From Chloroflexota bacterium (GTDB lineage: Bacteria > Chloroflexota > Anaerolineae > Anaerolineales > UBA4823), in contig JAAYXE010000136.1 in the NCBI GenBank assembly GCA_012516075.1, positions 1 through 43,031 on the forward strand: 43,031 nt of DNA, written 5' to 3'. Below the pieces are notes generated by a model. The model was not told the DNA's origin, made no database searches, and saw only the letters and a list, made by a program, of their open reading frames with translations. Positions 33,121-41,676 of the stretch are shown here, piece after piece; positions within the stretch are counted from its first letter, which is position 1, and every line of letters starts with the position of its first letter. The position numbers and the translations under genes were made by a program.

Positions 33121-34077
33121 ATGAACCATTTTCAAAAGTATCTGATTGAGGAGTTTGCCGAGGACTACCAGGAAGGTTATCTTTCACGGCGCGAAGCGTT
33201 GAAGCTGATTACTTCGGTGAGCGGCAGCCTGCTGTTTGCCACCTCCATTCTGGCGGCCTGCACCCCGCCAGATACCGGACCGGCCGGGGTAGTCACCCAG
33301 CCTGCCGCTGCCACCACGGGCGCAGGGGGCCAGGCTGCGGCCTCCGGAGAGCCCCCTCAGGGGACGGCCAGCGCGGACAGCCCGGCTGTCGAGGCGGGTG
33401 ACATACAGTTTGAGGGTGAGCAGGCCGTTCTGCTGGGCTACCAGGCTCGCCCTGCCGGCGAAGGGGTGTATCCGGCCGTACTGGTCTGCCACGAAAACCG
33501 CGGCCTGACCGAGCATATCAAAGACGTTGCGCGCCGCCTGGCGAGCGCCGGATATGCCGCCCTGGCGGTGGACCTGCTCTCCAGGAACGGGGGGACTGCA
33601 GCCCTCAGCCCCGACGAAGTGCCCGGTATCCTGGGTAACACGCCGCCTGAGCAGTTTATGCAGGATTTTCAGAGCGGGTGGGACTTTTTTAAGACGCAGC
33701 CATTCGTCGACCCGGAGCGCGTGGGCATGGTGGGCTTCTGCTTTGGCGGCGGGGTCACCTGGATGGTGGCGGCGAATATGCCCGAAGTGCGCGCGGCAGT
33801 GCCTTTTTACGGTCCGCACCCGCCGGTTGAACTGGTGGCGAACATCCAGGCTGCTGTGCTGGCCATCTACGCCGGGCGCGACCAGCGCATTAATCAGGGC
33901 ATCCCGGCCATCGAAGCGGCCATGCAGGAAAACAACAAGGTTTATGAGAAGGTGATTTACCCGGATGTCGACCACGCTTTTCACAATGACACCGGGAGCC
34001 GCTATAACGCCGAAGCAGCCCGGGATGCCTGGAACCGCACCCTGGACTGGTTCGACCGCTACCTGCGCCAGGCCTGA
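33121..34077 (+). CDS. Exported dienelactone-hydrolase-family protein
   Basis: A 318-residue alpha/beta hydrolase. The N-terminus has a twin-arginine-like SRREALKLI followed by a hydrophobic stretch and a lipobox-like ILAAC (Cys47), so it is probably exported by Tat and lipid-anchored. A low-complexity Ala/Gly/Pro linker (about 50-95) follows. The DLH domain has the nucleophile Cys207 in GFCFGGG, Asp254 in GRDQRIN, and His285 in PDVDHAFHND. The Glu of the typical C-D-H-E arrangement may be in CHENRG. The substrate is unknown; carboxymethylenebutenolidase is the name-giving activity. It follows the DUF3105 gene by 147 bases and has its own SD (AGGAGG). Confidence 0.88.
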   Translation: MNHFQKYLIEEFAEDYQEGYLSRREALKLITSVSGSLLFATSILAACTPPDTGPAGVVTQPAAATTGAGGQAAASGEPPQGTASADSPAVEAGDIQFEGEQAVLLGYQARPAGEGVYPAVLVCHENRGLTEHIKDVARRLASAGYAALAVDLLSRNGGTAALSPDEVPGILGNTPPEQFMQDFQSGWDFFKTQPFVDPERVGMVGFCFGGGVTWMVAANMPEVRAAVPFYGPHPPVELVANIQAAVLAIYAGRDQRINQGIPAIEAAMQENNKVYEKVIYPDVDHAFHNDTGSRYNAEAARDAWNRTLDWFDRYLRQA

Positions 34078-34159
34078 AAGGCTGCGGCCGCAGATGGCAC
34101 CAGAGCCTGCGCGTTTTGATACACAGGCACTGGTTCGCCGTCGAGCCTGGTTATGGTTA

Positions 34160-34427
34160 TTGCACGGTTAACCCTGGGGAACCGGCGGGTACCTTCACCT
34201 GGGCCAGGCGGGTCAGGCTGACCGGTGTCAGCCTTCATTTGGTGTGAGCACCAGGATCTCGCTCCCCTCCGCCGCATTGGACATCACATATACCGCATGC
34301 AAAGAGCCATCCTCTGCAAGGGCGGAGGATGGCTCCACGGCAGCCGCCAGGGATACCAGCAGGGCGACCTGGGTCAGCCGCAGTGCCAGGCGGTTTTTAT
34401 CAGGGGAGTCTGTAATCTCAGGAACAT
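34160..34427 (-). pseudogene. Decayed beta-propeller (lactonase-like) gene fragment
   Basis: A perfect SD AGGAGG (34439-34434) stands six bases before an ATG, but that frame closes after 17 codons. One frame over, the DNA encodes a signal-peptide-like helix (RLTQVALLVSLAAAVEPSSALA), then AVYVMSNAAEGSEILVL. That resembles the first blade of lactonase/beta-propeller proteins (AVYxMTNAADGNxVxVF). A stop and another frame change follow, with SLTRLAQV as a further weak match. The remaining roughly 300 codons are missing. I read this as a frameshifted, truncated remnant. Confidence 0.6.
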
Positions 34428-34501
34428 GGATTACCTCCTTTTTTTCTGTTCCCGCTTGACGTTTCGAGCACAGCGCAGCGATCTCACAGGAGGGATTCCT
34501 G

Positions 34502-34517
34502 AGGATTACATAATCCT
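34502..34517. promoter_or_regulatory. Perfect inverted repeat AGGATTA-CA-TAATCCT
   Basis: A 7-bp perfect dyad with a 2-base centre lies upstream of the decayed propeller gene and just after the cupredoxin stop codon. It could be an old operator for the lost gene or an RNA hairpin. No regulator can be assigned. Confidence 0.3.
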
Positions 34518-34546
34518 TCCCTCGCACAGCCGGCTGGTGGGCGGCC

Positions 34547-34966
34547 TCAGCGGGCGCTCACCTCGCCAACCTGGAACGTGCCGCTCATCCCCAGCATGGC
34601 GTGGCCCAGCACCGTACACTCGTAATCGTAACTGCCCGGCTCCAGGTAGACGGTCAGGGTCGCCTGTTCGCCCGGGTCGATCATCTCGGTCTTCGCATTC
34701 ACACCGCTGCCTCGGATTTGAAAGTCGTGTGCGGTGTGCCCTTCGTTGATCACCACAAAAGTGACTTCACCAGGGGCAGGCCGGGCGGGGTCGAAGTCCA
34801 GTGAGAACTCTCTTGCCGTCACTACAACCGTGCTGCCTGAACCGGCCGGTACTTCACGGGGCGTATCGGCCCGCCGTTCTCCTGCGCCTGCCAGCGGCAG
34901 CCGGCAGGCCAGTGCGGCCACCAGCATCACCACGGCCAGTAAGATCATTCGCTTTTTCGTGTTCAT
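34547..34966 (-). CDS. Cupredoxin-like lipoprotein
   Basis: A 139-residue lipoprotein. The signal peptide ends in a lipobox (VAALAC), and after it lies a single cupredoxin beta-barrel. Type-1 copper ligands are visible: His in GHTAHDFQ, then Cys, His and Met in YECTVLGHAMLGM. It probably carries electrons or copper at the outer face of the membrane, in the plastocyanin/azurin/nitrosocyanin-like group. ATG 34966 is set by AAGGAGG; an upstream in-frame ATG lacks one. It lies just upstream, on the same strand, of the decayed propeller gene and may once have shared a transcript with it. Confidence 0.85.
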   Translation of the reverse strand: MNTKKRMILLAVVMLVAALACRLPLAGAGERRADTPREVPAGSGSTVVVTAREFSLDFDPARPAPGEVTFVVINEGHTAHDFQIRGSGVNAKTEMIDPGEQATLTVYLEPGSYDYECTVLGHAMLGMSGTFQVGEVSAR

Positions 34967-35178
34967 CGCTGCCTCCTTCTTTTCCACCTGTCCTTCCGAC
35001 ATCATCACGCTGCAGTTTACGGCAGGCGGTGGGCTCTGCCATCACCCCGACCGGGTGAAGACCGCCAGAGGGCGGGGTGAAAAAAGGGTGAGAGACTTAA
35101 TTTCAGAAAACTGTCCGGCTGTTTGATATACTTGGCACCTTAACGGGGAGTGAAAAGCAAAGGAGGATTTACCAGCAC

Positions 35179-35226
35179 ATGTTCTGCCTGTTGATCAGGA
35201 CGCCCGGGGAGCGCCGGGAGCGATGA
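35179..35226 (+). CDS. Possible leader peptide coupled to azlC
   Basis: A 15-codon ORF (MFCLLIRTPGERRER) starts 12 bases after a strong AGGAGG. It stops at TGA, overlapping the azlC start as ATGA. azlC itself has only GGGAG two bases before its ATG. The peptide contains Leu-Leu-Ile near its start, which is suggestive for a branched-chain amino-acid exporter. Translation and a regulatory role are inferred. Confidence 0.4.
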   Translation: MFCLLIRTPGERRER

Positions 35227-35942
35227 ACGCCAGTTTGTCGCGCAGGGCGCCGGCGCCCCTGATGGAATTTCTGGGAGGCATCCGCGCCGAGATGCCCATC
35301 CTGCTGGGAGTGATCCCATTCGGGATGATCGTCGGTCTGCTGGCCATGGAAGCCGGCCTGACGCCGGCGGCTGCTCAGGCCATGTCGTTTATCGTCTTCG
35401 CCGGCTCGGCCCAGTTTATCTCCACCCAGCTTTTCGCCACTGGCGCTCCCGGCCTGGTGATCGTGTTCACCATTGCCATCGTCAACCTGCGCCATGCGCT
35501 GTACAGCGCTTCAGTCTCTCCCTATACACGCAGGCTGAGCCATCTGTGGAAATGGATCCTGGCCTATCTGCTGACCGATGAAGCCTACGCAGTGACCATC
35601 ACCCATTATCAGCAGGAGGGGGATGCCTCTGAAAAGCACTGGTTTTTCCTGGGCTCGGGGCTGGCCCTGTGGACGACCTGGCAGCTCAGCACGGCCGTGG
35701 GTATCTTTCTGGGCGCGCAGATACCGGCGAGCTGGTCGCTGGACTTCGCCGGGACCCTGACGTTCATCGCCCTGCTGTTACCCACGCTCAAGGACCGGGC
35801 CAGTGTGGGTGCCGCGCTGGCTGGCGGGCTGGCAGCCATTCTGGCTTACGGGCTGCCGCTGCGCCTGGGGCTGGTGGCTGCTTCGCTGGTAGGAATAGCG
35901 GTGGGGGTGTTGATTGAGGTGCGTTTATGGAAGTCTGGCTGA
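35223..35942 (+). CDS. azlC: AzlC-family branched-chain amino acid exporter, large subunit
   Basis: A 239-residue polytopic membrane protein. The family signature is clear: GVIPFGMIVGLLA, AMSFIVFAGSAQFI, NLRHALYSASVSPY and LTDEAYAV. With AzlD it forms a two-component exporter of branched-chain amino acids or their analogues. Its ATG overlaps the stop of a short leader ORF, and its 3' end overlaps azlD by 16 bases, so the three are probably translationally coupled. The substrate is assigned from the family only. Confidence 0.92.
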   Translation: MNASLSRRAPAPLMEFLGGIRAEMPILLGVIPFGMIVGLLAMEAGLTPAAAQAMSFIVFAGSAQFISTQLFATGAPGLVIVFTIAIVNLRHALYSASVSPYTRRLSHLWKWILAYLLTDEAYAVTITHYQQEGDASEKHWFFLGSGLALWTTWQLSTAVGIFLGAQIPASWSLDFAGTLTFIALLLPTLKDRASVGAALAGGLAAILAYGLPLRLGLVAASLVGIAVGVLIEVRLWKSG

Positions 35943-36241
35943 CTCTGCTGGCGGGCGGACTGGTCACATTCGCCACCCGCCTGTCGTTTATCCAGCTCTT
36001 TGAGAAGTTTGAGATCCCTTCCGGGCTGAAGCGGGCGCTGCGCTTCGTGCCGCCTGCTGTGCTGGCGGCCATCATTTTTCCGGAACTGCTGCTGCGCGAG
36101 GGGGTGCTGGCGCTGGAAACCTCGAATTTCCGGCTGCTCGCCGGCCTGGTGGCTGCCCTGGTCGCCTGGCGCACGCGCAGCGTGGTGCTGACCATTGCGG
36201 CAGGTATGGGCGCCCTGTACCTGCTGCAGGGTTTGTTTTAA
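35927..36241 (+). CDS. azlD: AzlD-family branched-chain amino acid exporter, small subunit
   Basis: A 104-residue protein with three or four hydrophobic helices. It has the AzlD hallmarks VTFATRLSFI, LRFVPPAVLAAIIFPELL and LVAALVAWRTRSVVLTIAAGMGAL. It partners AzlC in branched-chain amino acid export. The start lies inside the azlC 3' end, consistent with coupled translation. It ends at a terminator shared with the converging GT4 gene. Confidence 0.92.
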   Translation: MEVWLTLLAGGLVTFATRLSFIQLFEKFEIPSGLKRALRFVPPAVLAAIIFPELLLREGVLALETSNFRLLAGLVAALVAWRTRSVVLTIAAGMGALYLLQGLF

Positions 36242-36275
36242 AAAAGGCGGGCGCAGGGTGTACAGCCCGCGCCCG
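36240..36275 (-). terminator. Intrinsic terminator of the GT4 gene, convergent with azlD
   Basis: CGGGCGC (36248-36254) pairs with GCGCCCG (36269-36275). On the minus strand the hairpin is followed by a run of Ts (CCTTTTTTAAAAC). Confidence 0.7.
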
Positions 36276-36298
36276 TCTGGTATGAAACAGACAGCCTG

Positions 36299-37525
36299 CT
36301 ATTCGAACAGGCGGCTCAACTGCTGCCGCAGCTGCGTGCGGCGCTGTACGGCGGCGGGCAGGCTCTGGATATATTCATACAGCCCTTCATAGCGCTCAAT
36401 TACATATTCGAGGGCATGGGATTGGACCTTCTCCAGGCTGGCGGCCTGTACGGCGCTCCAGCGTTCGCGCTCATGCACCATGCGCTGCATGCAGCGGACA
36501 GCGTCCTGCGGGTCCCCGGGGCGAAACAGCAGACCGTTGACGCCCGGATCCACCAGTTCGGGCAGCGCCTGTGATCGGGCGGCCAGCAGCGGCCGTCCAC
36601 ACGCCATGGCCTCCAGTGAGGCAATGCTGAGCAGCTCCGCCTCGGAGGGCATGGCGAAGACATCGACGCTGTTCAACAGGGCCGGCTTGTCCTTCTCGGG
36701 AATAAAGCCGGTGAAGCGCACCCGTTCGCCGAGGTTCAGTTCGCACGCCAGGTTCTGCAGACCTGGCAGGGCGGCGCCTTTTCCGGCGATCACCAGCTGC
36801 ACGGGCGCCTCCGGCCACAGGCTCAGCGCTCGTAAAAGAACTTCCAGCCGCTTTTCTCCGTCCACCCGTCCAACGAACAGGAAGACGGTTTTTTCAGGAT
36901 CGATTCCGAAGCGCCGGCGCACACCTTCGCGGTCTACCTCCGGCATGGGGCGATAAACGTCTGTGTCGACTCCGCACGAAACCGGGATGACCGGTGTGAT
37001 CAGCCCCTGCCGGCGCAGGATCTCCGCGGCTGTGCGTGAGGGGGCGGTGACCAGGTCGAGCTGGTTAAACAGCCCGAGCATCCAGTGCCACAGCGCCCAC
37101 CGGTAGCCCGGCTTGAACCAGGCGATCGACTGCAGATAAGGCGCAAGGTTCTCGGGCATAAAGTGGTTGGTCCCCATCACTTTGAGCCCGTACTGCACCG
37201 CGCAGCGCTGCGCGTGCTGGCTGATCGGGTAGTGGTCCTGTATATGGACGACATCGGGCCGGAAGGCGGCGAAAATCTGGCGCACCGCGCGCCCCGGGAA
37301 AAGTGAGATCGTCGCGCCGGGATACCATCGGTTGAGCGAGACGGCCTGCAGACCGAAAACCTTTACCCCATTGTGAGTCCGCTGGTAAGGGCGCACAATT
37401 TCGGACTGGGTAATCACCGCAACATCGTGGCCGCTGCGGGCCAGACCTTCCGCCAGATTCACAGTAAAACGAGCCTGCCCGTTGAAGGCAGGGTAATAGG
37501 TTGCTCCTGCGATCAGTATTCGCAT
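36299..37525 (-). CDS. GT4-family glycosyltransferase
   Basis: A 408-residue GT-B retaining glycosyltransferase. The N-terminal acceptor domain starts MRILIAGATYYPAFNGQARFT and includes DVVHIQDHYPIS. The C-terminal donor domain has FLFVGRVDGEKR, FTGFIPEKDK and the EX7E motif SEAELLSIASLEAMACGRP. The subgroup resembles membrane glycolipid synthases such as mono- and digalactosyl/glucosyl diacylglycerol and PimB enzymes. Transfer of a sugar to a lipid at the inner leaflet is therefore a reasonable guess but not proven. The start ATG follows AGAGAGGTG. It is 18 bases downstream of the DedA gene and probably co-transcribed, which fits a membrane-lipid role. Confidence 0.88.
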   Translation of the reverse strand: MRILIAGATYYPAFNGQARFTVNLAEGLARSGHDVAVITQSEIVRPYQRTHNGVKVFGLQAVSLNRWYPGATISLFPGRAVRQIFAAFRPDVVHIQDHYPISQHAQRCAVQYGLKVMGTNHFMPENLAPYLQSIAWFKPGYRWALWHWMLGLFNQLDLVTAPSRTAAEILRRQGLITPVIPVSCGVDTDVYRPMPEVDREGVRRRFGIDPEKTVFLFVGRVDGEKRLEVLLRALSLWPEAPVQLVIAGKGAALPGLQNLACELNLGERVRFTGFIPEKDKPALLNSVDVFAMPSEAELLSIASLEAMACGRPLLAARSQALPELVDPGVNGLLFRPGDPQDAVRCMQRMVHERERWSAVQAASLEKVQSHALEYVIERYEGLYEYIQSLPAAVQRRTQLRQQLSRLFE

Positions 37526-37543
37526 CGCTTTGCACCTCTCTGT

Positions 37544-38176
37544 TCAGTTGGTGTGTTCGTGCTGGATGTTGGGTACGCGCTGCTTCTTGCGCAGCGTACT
37601 GCGGATTCCATACAGGATGACAAGCACAAGCAGCACCGAACCCGCCACGCCGATCATTTCGACCCCGCGTTCCACCTGCCGGATGGCGTGAGCTGCATAG
37701 TATCCGATGATTACCAGTGAGCCGGTCCACAGCATCTCGATGGGCAGCAGTGCGGGGAACCAGCGCCGCCAGGAGACGCGCACCAGACCTGCGGCAACCA
37801 GGGATGGGATGACCAGTCCGGCAGTGAGCTTGGCAATGACCAGGATACGGACTGCGTTTTCGCGCATGCTTTCGGTCAGGTTCTCGATCTGTTCACGCTG
37901 AACCCCGAATTTCCCCCCGATCTTCGTCAGCCAGTCCAGCCGCCCGGCATATCCCAGGAAATACCACAGGCTGTCGGCCGTCAGGTTGCCGGCAGCGGCT
38001 GCGACAAACACAAGCGGGGGCTGCAGCAGGCCGGTCGACGCGGCCGCGGCAGCAAACAGGGTGGCGATAGGGCCTTCCACGGCCACCAGGATGGCTAACA
38101 GCAGATAGCTCCACAGCCCCATCTCGGGTAGATTTCCGGATTGAAGTTGTACGAATAAAGTTTGCAGCGCTTCCAT
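37544..38176 (-). CDS. DedA-family membrane protein
   Basis: A 210-residue integral membrane protein of the DedA/VTT family. It has AILVAVEGPIATLFAAAAASTG, the GN-LTADSLWYFLGYAGR motif, and the C-terminal half with AGLVIPSLVAAGLVRVSWRRWF. Family members include lipid flippases for undecaprenyl phosphate and phosphatidylethanolamine and affect envelope integrity. The expected FxR...G catalytic-like segment is altered here (AKLTAGLVIPSLVAAG). It precedes a GT4 gene by 18 bases. Confidence 0.85.
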   Translation of the reverse strand: MEALQTLFVQLQSGNLPEMGLWSYLLLAILVAVEGPIATLFAAAAASTGLLQPPLVFVAAAAGNLTADSLWYFLGYAGRLDWLTKIGGKFGVQREQIENLTESMRENAVRILVIAKLTAGLVIPSLVAAGLVRVSWRRWFPALLPIEMLWTGSLVIIGYYAAHAIRQVERGVEMIGVAGSVLLVLVILYGIRSTLRKKQRVPNIQHEHTN

Positions 38177-38640
38177 ACTTGCTCTCCCGGAAATAAATCC
38201 CAGGGTTACAGCAGGTTCAGGCGTAACATCTTAACAGCAGAACACGGTTCCGGTGCTTTCAAAAAGATTAACACTTCCTGCGGGATCGTGTCGCTCTGTT
38301 ATCTCCCCTGAACACAGCTTCTGGTTGCTTGTAAAAATTAGCCAGTTGGCCAGGAATTAGGAAAGTATACCACTCCCGCCTGATGGTGAGCGGTGATCCT
38401 GTACACAGCGCCCGTATGAACAGGCGCCCTCTAGAGCGTGGTGATGCCTTGCAATTCTGTTTTCTCCGGTTGACTCAACCAGTTCACTGCCTGCCGCACA
38501 GCGACCCCGGAATATTACGAATACCGGCCTTACAGATTAGAAGGATATCTCGAAAATTGGGATGATTTGCGTTATGATAATAACGCTCTCTATCCTTTCC
38601 AGTCTACAGCGCAGCTTATACTGCAGCCAGGAGTGTTGGT
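38177..38640. other. 464-base intergenic region between divergent genes
   Basis: No ORF with an SD and no recognised RNA is seen. It must contain the promoters of the divergent DedA/GT4 unit and the GNAT gene. TATACC (38366) and TATGAT (38573) are candidate -10 boxes without good -35 partners. A short dyad GGTTGA-CT-CAACC lies near 38470. Confidence 0.5.
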
Positions 38641-39237
38641 TTGGCCGGCTATTACCCGATGATCGAGACGATTCCCGCGGCACAGGATTCCTTCCTGGGC
38701 GACTATCCCTATGAAGCCGTCGAGACAGCTGCCCTGCGCGACGGCACACCGGTGCTGATCCGCCCGATCCGCCCGGACGATGCACCGCGGCTGCAGGAAG
38801 GTTTCCGGCGCCTGTCACCGCGCAGCATTTACCTGCGTTTCCTGGAGGCTTATAAAGAGCTGAGCGACCGCCAGGCGCGCGAGTTCTCCTGTCTGGATTA
38901 CGTAAACCGCATGGCGCTGGTCGCGGAAATTGAGGAGGATGGTGAATCTCACCTGATCGGCGTAGCGCGCTATGCCATGATCCCCGGCGCGGAAGAAGGC
39001 CTGGCTGAGGCGGCAGTTGTGGTGGTGGACGAATATCAGGGGCGCGGCCTCGGGAAGCTGCTCATGCGACATCTGGTGCAGTATGCCCGCCAGCATGGGG
39101 TGCACTCCTTCCTGGCTACCATTCACGTGAGCAACGCGGTCATCCTGCATTTCATCCGCAGCAGCGGGCTGCCAATGGAGAAAAAGATCGTTGAGCCCGG
39201 GGTGTGGGAAGTGCGCGTCAGACTCAACCAGGATTGA
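38641..39237 (+). CDS. GNAT acetyltransferase, Pat-like
   Basis: A 198-residue GCN5-related acetyltransferase. It most resembles the catalytic domain of Pat-type protein lysine acetyltransferases: VLIRPIRPDDAPRLQEGFRRLSP, SIYLRF, and the acetyl-CoA loop VVVDEYQGRGLGKLLMRHL (Q/RxxGxG/A). No ADP-forming acyl-CoA synthetase or cyclic-nucleotide domain is attached. The start is TTG 38641, seven bases after AGGAG; ATG 38659 is the alternative. The substrate is unknown. It converges on the polytopic membrane protein gene. Confidence 0.88.
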   Translation: MAGYYPMIETIPAAQDSFLGDYPYEAVETAALRDGTPVLIRPIRPDDAPRLQEGFRRLSPRSIYLRFLEAYKELSDRQAREFSCLDYVNRMALVAEIEEDGESHLIGVARYAMIPGAEEGLAEAAVVVVDEYQGRGLGKLLMRHLVQYARQHGVHSFLATIHVSNAVILHFIRSSGLPMEKKIVEPGVWEVRVRLNQD

Positions 39238-39255
39238 ACCGCCCCAACCGGGCGA

Positions 39256-40839
39256 TCATTCAAACCGGTAGAGTGTATAAGCCGGGTCGCGATAGACTTC
39301 CCGCAGTCCGTCGCACTGTAAATCTCCCATTTCAGCTGGAAACACAATATGAGTGATCCCTTCGGGGCGGAAGGCTGCCGCGCGGCTGCAGTCGGGCTGC
39401 AGGTAGAAGCTGTCTGCCAGTTCGATGCGCCGGCGCCATTCGAGCACGTCAGCGTCCCGGTAAGGGATGGCCTTGAAGTCTACGTAAGCCGGCGCGCCGC
39501 TCTCCAGGCGGAAGTCCTGCATTTTGACCGGGATTAAATAAACCTCACCAGGCTGGCGGTGGCTGGCGACATACGCGCCAAGTGCGTTTTCAGGCTCGCG
39601 CCCCTTGCGTTCAAAATCCAGGACCAGGCGCACCCCTCCGACCAGTACCGCCAGCCCAATCAGCGCCAGGGCTGCAGCCTGCAGCATGGATGAACAACGA
39701 TCAATCCGTTCTGGCCAGCGTTCGAAGACGGTCTGAACCAGGCAGCCGGTGAGCAGTACAGTGGAGAGTGGGACCAGGAACACCGAGATGCGCCACGGGA
39801 AGATGATCGCCAGGTTGTTGTCCTGCAGAGCAGCCTGCAGCAGCGTGAGGCCGGCGGCGATCACAGCCGGGACCAGCAGGACGGTGAAAATGCGTTTGCG
39901 CCGCACTGCCAGCAGAGCCAGGGTGATCAGGATGATCTTGAAGACCGCCGTGATATCGAACCACCAGGAGATGAGCGCGTGGTGGGGGATGCGGAAGTGG
40001 ACCAGGATTTCACGGGCCTGCGCGGTGGTCTCGGGCGGTGTGCTGCCAAAATTCCCGTACACATAGTAAAGGATGGGGGATACCAGTGCCAGAGCCAGCA
40101 GCCCGGTGAACAGGGGGGCGCGAATCTCACGTGTTTCCAGATAGATGGTCAGCATGTAGGCGGCGGTCAGCGCGGCTGCGCTGAGCAAATACGTGGGATG
40201 GATCGTGGCGGCCAGCACGGCCAGCAGCACCGCCAGATAGGGCCGGCTTTTCAGGAACATCCAGATGGATACCACCAGCAGCACGCCGAACGCACTGGGC
40301 TGCAGCACCGTCCCCAGAAGACGCTGGTCCGCGACGCCGTCTTCAAATAAGTAGGTGAAGTTGGCTCCCAGCAGGCGTGAAAGGGCAAAACGCAGCCCGG
40401 CTGAATGCAGCAAATTGATCAGTGCCAGGAAGACCAGAAAGCGGAGTTTTGTACGGCGTATGTCGAACACGTGCGCCGCGATCTCGATCACTGCCATCAC
40501 GTACAGTCCCAGCAGCAGGGCGTAGATCAGCAGAAACACAGCGGGAGACTGGAAGATGCGGTAGATGATTTCGACCAGGAAGCTGAACACCGGGGTGGGG
40601 TCCAGGGTGTTGGCCAGCCAGTCCTCGTGAAGATAGCCGTAACCGGCACGGGCCAGGCCGTGCAGGAAGTACTGGTTCTGGTTCGATGTGAACAACGGCG
40701 ACTGGGTGTAGGCCGTGGAGAACACCAGGGTCAGGAGAAGATAATAAGCTGCCCTGCGCAGCGCAGTCAGGAGAGCCACCTGGCTACGGGTTTGTTCTTG
40801 TGAGAGAGATGGGGCCTCAGGCTGCATGGGTTTGAACAC
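39256..40839 (-). CDS. Polytopic membrane protein (GT-C/DUF6798-like)
   Basis: A 527-residue protein with about ten predicted membrane helices and a C-terminal soluble tail of about 110 residues. The helix layout, with an early extracytoplasmic loop (NQNQYFLHGLARAGYGYLHEDW), is like GT-C glycosyltransferases and related uncharacterised proteins. The C-terminal YLIPVKMQDFRLESGAPAYVDFKAIPYRDADVLEWRRR block resembles DUF6798-type tails. I see no DxD motif that clearly marks catalysis. The start is GTG 40839 or ATG 40827, both with poor SD sequences. Function is unknown; a role in surface glycan or lipid handling is only suggested by neighbouring glycosyltransferases. Confidence 0.75.
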   Translation of the reverse strand: MFKPMQPEAPSLSQEQTRSQVALLTALRRAAYYLLLTLVFSTAYTQSPLFTSNQNQYFLHGLARAGYGYLHEDWLANTLDPTPVFSFLVEIIYRIFQSPAVFLLIYALLLGLYVMAVIEIAAHVFDIRRTKLRFLVFLALINLLHSAGLRFALSRLLGANFTYLFEDGVADQRLLGTVLQPSAFGVLLVVSIWMFLKSRPYLAVLLAVLAATIHPTYLLSAAALTAAYMLTIYLETREIRAPLFTGLLALALVSPILYYVYGNFGSTPPETTAQAREILVHFRIPHHALISWWFDITAVFKIILITLALLAVRRKRIFTVLLVPAVIAAGLTLLQAALQDNNLAIIFPWRISVFLVPLSTVLLTGCLVQTVFERWPERIDRCSSMLQAAALALIGLAVLVGGVRLVLDFERKGREPENALGAYVASHRQPGEVYLIPVKMQDFRLESGAPAYVDFKAIPYRDADVLEWRRRIELADSFYLQPDCSRAAAFRPEGITHIVFPAEMGDLQCDGLREVYRDPAYTLYRFE

Positions 40840-41003
40840 CGCTTAATGATCAGGGATAACAAGCTGCCGCCGGCTGCAAAGATACCATCAGGAGCGCATG
40901 CAACCGCCGGCCGTGTTCTGCGTATTATACAGTGAAACCAGATGCACCCCTTTCAGGGGCAGCAGGTGTAAAAAAACGAGCAAAATTTGAAGGAGAATCG
41001 CTC

Positions 41004-41360
41004 ATGCAAACCCATATTAAAGTGCTGGCCTGGCTTTACATCCTCCTGAGCGCAATCGGGCTGATATCAGCAGCCTGTTTGGGGGGCATCATCGCAGCCG
41101 GGGGAGCGATCTCGGGCGATCGCGACGCGGTCCTGGTGACGAGTATCATCGCTGTGGTACTGGCCGGCGTCGTAGTCCTGTTCTCTATCCCCGGTTTGAT
41201 CGCCGGGCTGGGACTGCTGCGGTATAAATCCTGGGCACGCGTGCTGGGGCTGGTGCTGGGGATCCTCAACCTGCCCGGATTCCCGACCGGTACCATCCTG
41301 GGCGTGTACAGCCTGTACGTGCTCCTGGACGACGAGTCCGCCGCCCTGTTTTCTGGATAA
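41004..41360 (+). CDS. Small four-helix membrane protein, unknown
   Basis: A 118-residue hydrophobic protein with four predicted helices: VLAWLYILLSAIGLI, a Gly/Ala-rich second helix, VLAGVVVLFSIPGLIAGLGLL, and a last one through VLGLVLGILNLPGF. A conserved-looking YKSWARVLGLVLGILNLPGFPTGTILGVYSLYVL stretch is typical of small DUF4064/DUF4870-like proteins, but I cannot place it firmly. ATG 41004 is set by AAGGAGAA; a longer reading upstream lacks an SD. Confidence 0.75.
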   Translation: MQTHIKVLAWLYILLSAIGLISAACLGGIIAAGGAISGDRDAVLVTSIIAVVLAGVVVLFSIPGLIAGLGLLRYKSWARVLGLVLGILNLPGFPTGTILGVYSLYVLLDDESAALFSG

Positions 41361-41676
41361 GTGTAAACCGGGGTGCAGTATCTCAAAGACCCACTTTCAT
41401 CCTTCCCTTTACTGGTGAGATGATGTGGGGCAGGTAGAGCGGTTTGCCGCCCGCCTGTGATCGAGCGGGGCCTCGATACCGGGGCCCCGCTTGACTGCTG
41501 TGTAACCCCAGACCGGCTACCGGATCAACGGCAGCGCCGGCTTTGCCATCCCTGACCTCTTCAAGGTAGGGTAAAATCGCACCGGCAGGCTGCGGAGTAC
41601 TTCTGGGGACAGTAAGCTTCCCGGGCCTGCTTTCTCACTGCGTGAGTATTGAATATCTTCGACAAGCGAGGGGAGT
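41361..41676. other. 316-base intergenic region with a GC-rich hairpin
   Basis: GCGGGGCC and GGCCCCGC (41465-41491) form an 8-bp stem followed by only two Ts, a possible terminator for the small membrane protein. TAAAAT (41572-41577) is a candidate -10 for the downstream glycosyltransferase, but no good -35 is present. Nothing else is recognised. Confidence 0.45.
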
